Assembly (NCBI GenBank): GCA_014323835.1
Contig: JACONH010000013.1
Coordinates: 1 to 44,729, forward strand
Direction of reading: 5' to 3'
DNA: 44,729 nt
Source of the DNA: Alphaproteobacteria bacterium GM202ARS2
GTDB lineage: Bacteria > Pseudomonadota > Alphaproteobacteria > GM7ARS4
Shown: positions 42,226-44,729 of the stretch, piece after piece
Numbering within the stretch: position 1 is the first letter of the stretch
Layout: each line of letters opens with the position of its first letter
Position numbers and translations under genes: made by a program
The notes under the pieces: generated by a model
Told to the model about the DNA's origin: nothing
What the model saw: the letters and a program-made list of their open reading frames with translations, nothing else
The model's database searches: none

Positions 42226-44729
42226 GGCTTGTTCCTGAGACGCTCGATGATGGTGAGGGCATGAATCTGGTCTCGTTTGTAGTTGCCGGTGAGGGCATAG
42301 AGAACGAGGTTCAAGCCGAAGCGCATCGCGAGGGTCTGTTGCGTCAAAATGCCCGTCAAACTTGGGTGTTGCGGCATATAGAGGTGATTCTGCCAGAGCT
42401 GCGCCCAGTTCTGTTGTGAAGCAAACACCGATGCGGTGGGAATGTGGGCTTGGGCATGGTGGTCGCTCCATGGCACAGGCGTGTTGGTTTTACGCCACAG
42501 ATTGAGGGGAAGCAGAAAAAACGAGCGCGTCACGGTGTGCTCGTCATCAATCGGCGTTAGGGGCGGCAACGATAAAGAAGGCTCGAGATTTGCCTTCGGG
42601 GTGAGGGTATCAAAGAGAATGATACCGCCTTTGCTGAGGTAGTGCTCTATGGTGCGGGTATCTTGCGGGCTGAGGGGGGTGTTGCTCGAGGTTACGGGCC
42701 AGTAAATCAGTGGAACAAAAGGCAGAAGCGGGCTTTGTGGTGTTAGGGCTAGGGGTTCTGCCAGCTGTGCTACGGTGCGGGCGTTGATGAATCGAGTCAG
42801 TTGGCTGAGTCCTTTATGGCTGAGGCTATCTTGTTCTTTGTCGTTGCTGAGCATGTAGCCGATACGTGGGGCATAAAACGGCGCGTCCCCAGCAAGGTCT
42901 TGGGCTGAAGTTAAACAAGGGAAGAAAGCATAGCAAAAAACGAGGGCTGCGGCGGTAGCGGTGGACGTCGTGGACAATCGTGAAGGTTGAGTTGGCGATG
43001 GGCGATGGGCGCGCCGTAGCAACAGTAACGTGTGGATAGCAAGGAGCAGAATAATGGCGGTGAGTAACCAGCCTTGTAGGGTGTGTTGGTTGTGTTGGGG
43101 GGGTGTGGGTTGCAGGGGAGGGGGGGCGTTGATAAAGGGGATTGGCGGGGATAGATTGTCGCCAAGATTGAGGGCGCGTCTTTCGTAGGTTGTGGCGTAG
43201 ATACCGGGGGGCGTTTGGGGTGATGGGCGGGCATCGGCATTCAAGGCTTGGGTGGTGGCGGTGGGTGAGGACAGCTGCCCCCAGCCATCGAGGAGCTGGA
43301 GGGGCTGCCATAAGGTGGAAGGGGTGTGGCTATTGAGGCTGGTGCTTCCTTGGTAGGTGCGCAGGCGTGTCAGGGTTGCGAGTATGGTTGGGAAGAGGGT
43401 GTCTAAGGCGAGATCTGAGCGTAGCGGGTGGAGGGGGGTATGGAAGAAGACGAGCCAGCCGTTGCCGACGCGGCGGGCGGATATGAGGGGGCGGTGGTCA
43501 TCGGTATAGGCCCAGATGTGGACGTCGGGGGGTGGTTCGATGAACGCGAATGTTGGGGCGATGTGGGTTGGCGTTGATGGCAGCTGGTGGAAGGGGCTAT
43601 GTTCGGCAAAGTGTAAGGTGGACGAATCGGTGCTATCGGCAAGAAACCCGCGGGTGCTGGCGGTAATCTCGTAGAGGGGTGCGGGCAGAAGGTTGGGGTC
43701 GGCATCGAGGTCTTGGACGTGGGGTGAGGCAAAACGCACGAGAATACCGCCTTGTTCGAGCCAACTGAGCAGGTGGCTTTGCTCGTCCGTAGGTATGCGT
43801 GTGGTCTGGTCGTGCCAGAAGATGATGTCGGCTTTTTGCTTTAGGGCGTTGGCTAGGGAGGCGTTGCGTGTTGGTCGGTTGAGGGCTTGGGTAATGTAGT
43901 GGTTCGAGTTAAGAAGGGGCGGGGGCGACTCTGAGCTTGGGTTGAGAACAAAAATGCTCGGTTGGCGGCTTTGGCTATCCCGTAGGAGCACTGTTGCGGC
44001 GTGGCGTTGGTGTTGGGGTGTTCTCAGGCGCAGATTGTGCAACTGGTGGAGAAAATGGGCTTGCTCGGCAGAGGCATAAACAGGGGTTTCTTGGCTATCC
44101 AGGGTCAAGGGCTTGTCGAACAGCAAGCGGTTGTCGGCGTCGAAGCCTTGTAAGTGATAGGAGGGGGAGTCAGCCCTCTGGGTCGGTAACGTCGGCGGGG
44201 TGAGAACATAAGCGAGAAGCTGGGGTTGGGCGGTTTTGGGCGGTGGGGCGAGAACGATTGGCAGACTGAGGGAGGGCTCTGTGAGGCTATAGAATGGTAT
44301 ATTGAGGCGGTCGGCGTGGGCTTGCAGGGTGTCTTTTAGGGTGTTTTTGTCGGGCGAGTCAATGGCGTCATGGGACCAGAGGATAGCACTGAGGTGGTTG
44401 AGACGGGGGGTGTTTGTGTCTTTGTTGGTGAGGGTTTGGGCAATGATGGCGTTTTGTGGGTGCCAAGGGTGTGGGTTGAGGGAGTCGAGGGCGGTTTGGG
44501 CTTGGCGGGCTGAGAGGATGGACAGGGTGTTTGGGTCTGGTGGGGTGGCGGTGGGTAGAAGAATGAAGCGGTGGTCGGGGAGGGACGCAAGGGTGTCTCG
44601 TAGGGTTTGCATGTGTGTGTGCCAGTGGGCGGCGGTTGCCCAGCCGTTATCGATGACGAGCAGGAGGGGTGCATCGTTGGATAGGGTGTTTGCGGGGGGT
44701 GTATCGTTGTCGGGTGTGGGTATGTAGGG
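42222..44729 (-). CDS. DUF4159 domain membrane protein (5' end off the window)
   Basis: The frame stays open through the right edge, so the start is beyond base 44729; the ATG at 44612 is internal. The edge-side translation includes LLLVIDNGWATAAHW, the VWA-like opening strand usual in these proteins after a BatA-type N-terminal anchor. A middle membrane helix (LLTAIILLLAIHTLLLLRRA) is followed by a second hydrophobic stretch ending LTSAQD and then the DUF4159 domain proper (FYAPRIGYMLSND, GLSQLTRFINART, YLSKGGIILFDTL, RFGLNLVLYALTGNYKRDQIH). The Pro-rich middle is encoded by G-rich tracts on the plus strand. It is coupled to the VWA-like gene downstream. Confidence 0.85.
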   Translation of the reverse strand, partial: PYIPTPDNDTPPANTLSNDAPLLLVIDNGWATAAHWHTHMQTLRDTLASLPDHRFILLPTATPPDPNTLSILSARQAQTALDSLNPHPWHPQNAIIAQTLTNKDTNTPRLNHLSAILWSHDAIDSPDKNTLKDTLQAHADRLNIPFYSLTEPSLSLPIVLAPPPKTAQPQLLAYVLTPPTLPTQRADSPSYHLQGFDADNRLLFDKPLTLDSQETPVYASAEQAHFLHQLHNLRLRTPQHQRHAATVLLRDSQSRQPSIFVLNPSSESPPPLLNSNHYITQALNRPTRNASLANALKQKADIIFWHDQTTRIPTDEQSHLLSWLEQGGILVRFASPHVQDLDADPNLLPAPLYEITASTRGFLADSTDSSTLHFAEHSPFHQLPSTPTHIAPTFAFIEPPPDVHIWAYTDDHRPLISARRVGNGWLVFFHTPLHPLRSDLALDTLFPTILATLTRLRTYQGSTSLNSHTPSTLWQPLQLLDGWGQLSSPTATTQALNADARPSPQTPPGIYATTYERRALNLGDNLSPPIPFINAPPPLQPTPPQHNQHTLQGWLLTAIILLLAIHTLLLLRRAHRPSPTQPSRLSTTSTATAAALVFCYAFFPCLTSAQDLAGDAPFYAPRIGYMLSNDKEQDSLSHKGLSQLTRFINARTVAQLAEPLALTPQSPLLPFVPLIYWPVTSSNTPLSPQDTRTIEHYLSKGGIILFDTLTPKANLEPSLSLPPLTPIDDEHTVTRSFFLLPLNLWRKTNTPVPWSDHHAQAHIPTASVFASQQNWAQLWQNHLYMPQHPSLTGILTQQTLAMRFGLNLVLYALTGNYKRDQIHALTIIERLRNKP

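Noticed and set aside
1..44729. CRISPR array, insertion sequence or prophage
   Set aside because: No regularly spaced repeats, transposase, integrase or phage structural genes were seen; the foreign-looking parts are limited to the toxin-antitoxin and R-M modules.

Overview
The window looks like a compact, mid-GC chromosomal segment of an alphaproteobacterium. The basis is gene content and order: carA next to yqeY-dnaG-rpoD, argD-argF overlapping, metZ with apaG, a membrane-anchored J-domain protein, class II DAHP synthase, MlaA/MlaC, and a DUF4159/VWA-like membrane pair. I cannot place it below class. Genes are tightly packed, many with ATGA start/stop overlaps, and several convergent pairs overlap at their 3' ends. 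No stretch over 300 bases lacks a gene; the longest gap (9858-10131) holds a promoter, an operator-like site and a G-tract-rich leader.

Layout. 1-1559: an AT-rich toxin-antitoxin-like pair (XRE/ImmA-IrrE protein, cut by the window edge, and a DUF4411 PIN-type protein), followed by two perfect chromosomal parS sites. 1666-9857 (minus): a probable six-gene operon aroG-nadE-gltX-cysS-cimA-trmJ. 10132-10584 (plus): a small exported Met/His-rich protein with three PWY repeats that I do not recognise. 10660-15232 (minus): glmU-glmS-gor. 15311-18059 (plus): J-domain membrane protein, galU and algC, translationally coupled. 18084-19937 (minus): an AT-rich type II restriction-modification operon led by a small unknown ORF, lying just 3' of tRNA-Gln. 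20206-24650 (plus): rlmE-metZ-apaG-folE-trkH. 24622-27751 (minus): argF, argD and an ABC-2 permease. 27775-28121: bolA (plus) overlapping the end of tRNA-Gly (minus). 28182-32599 (minus): metF-metH with an attenuator-like terminator abutting the metF start. 32820-34316 (plus): mlaA and mlaC. 34345-38828 (minus): yqeY, dnaG, rpoD and tRNA-Ile2. 38970-40163 (plus): carA. 40129 to the right edge (minus): the VWA-like/DUF4159 pair, cut by the edge.

Together the genes cover amino-acid supply (aromatic, isoleucine via citramalate, arginine, methionine), UDP-sugar and amino-sugar precursors for the envelope (glmU, glmS, galU, algC), outer-membrane lipid asymmetry (mlaA, mlaC), redox and NAD supply, and the core transcription and replication initiation genes rpoD and dnaG. 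The parts least explained by known families are the PWY-repeat exported protein with its G-rich leader, the small ORF plus operator-promoter of the restriction operon, the terminator at metF, and a primary sigma factor without a recognisable region 1.1.
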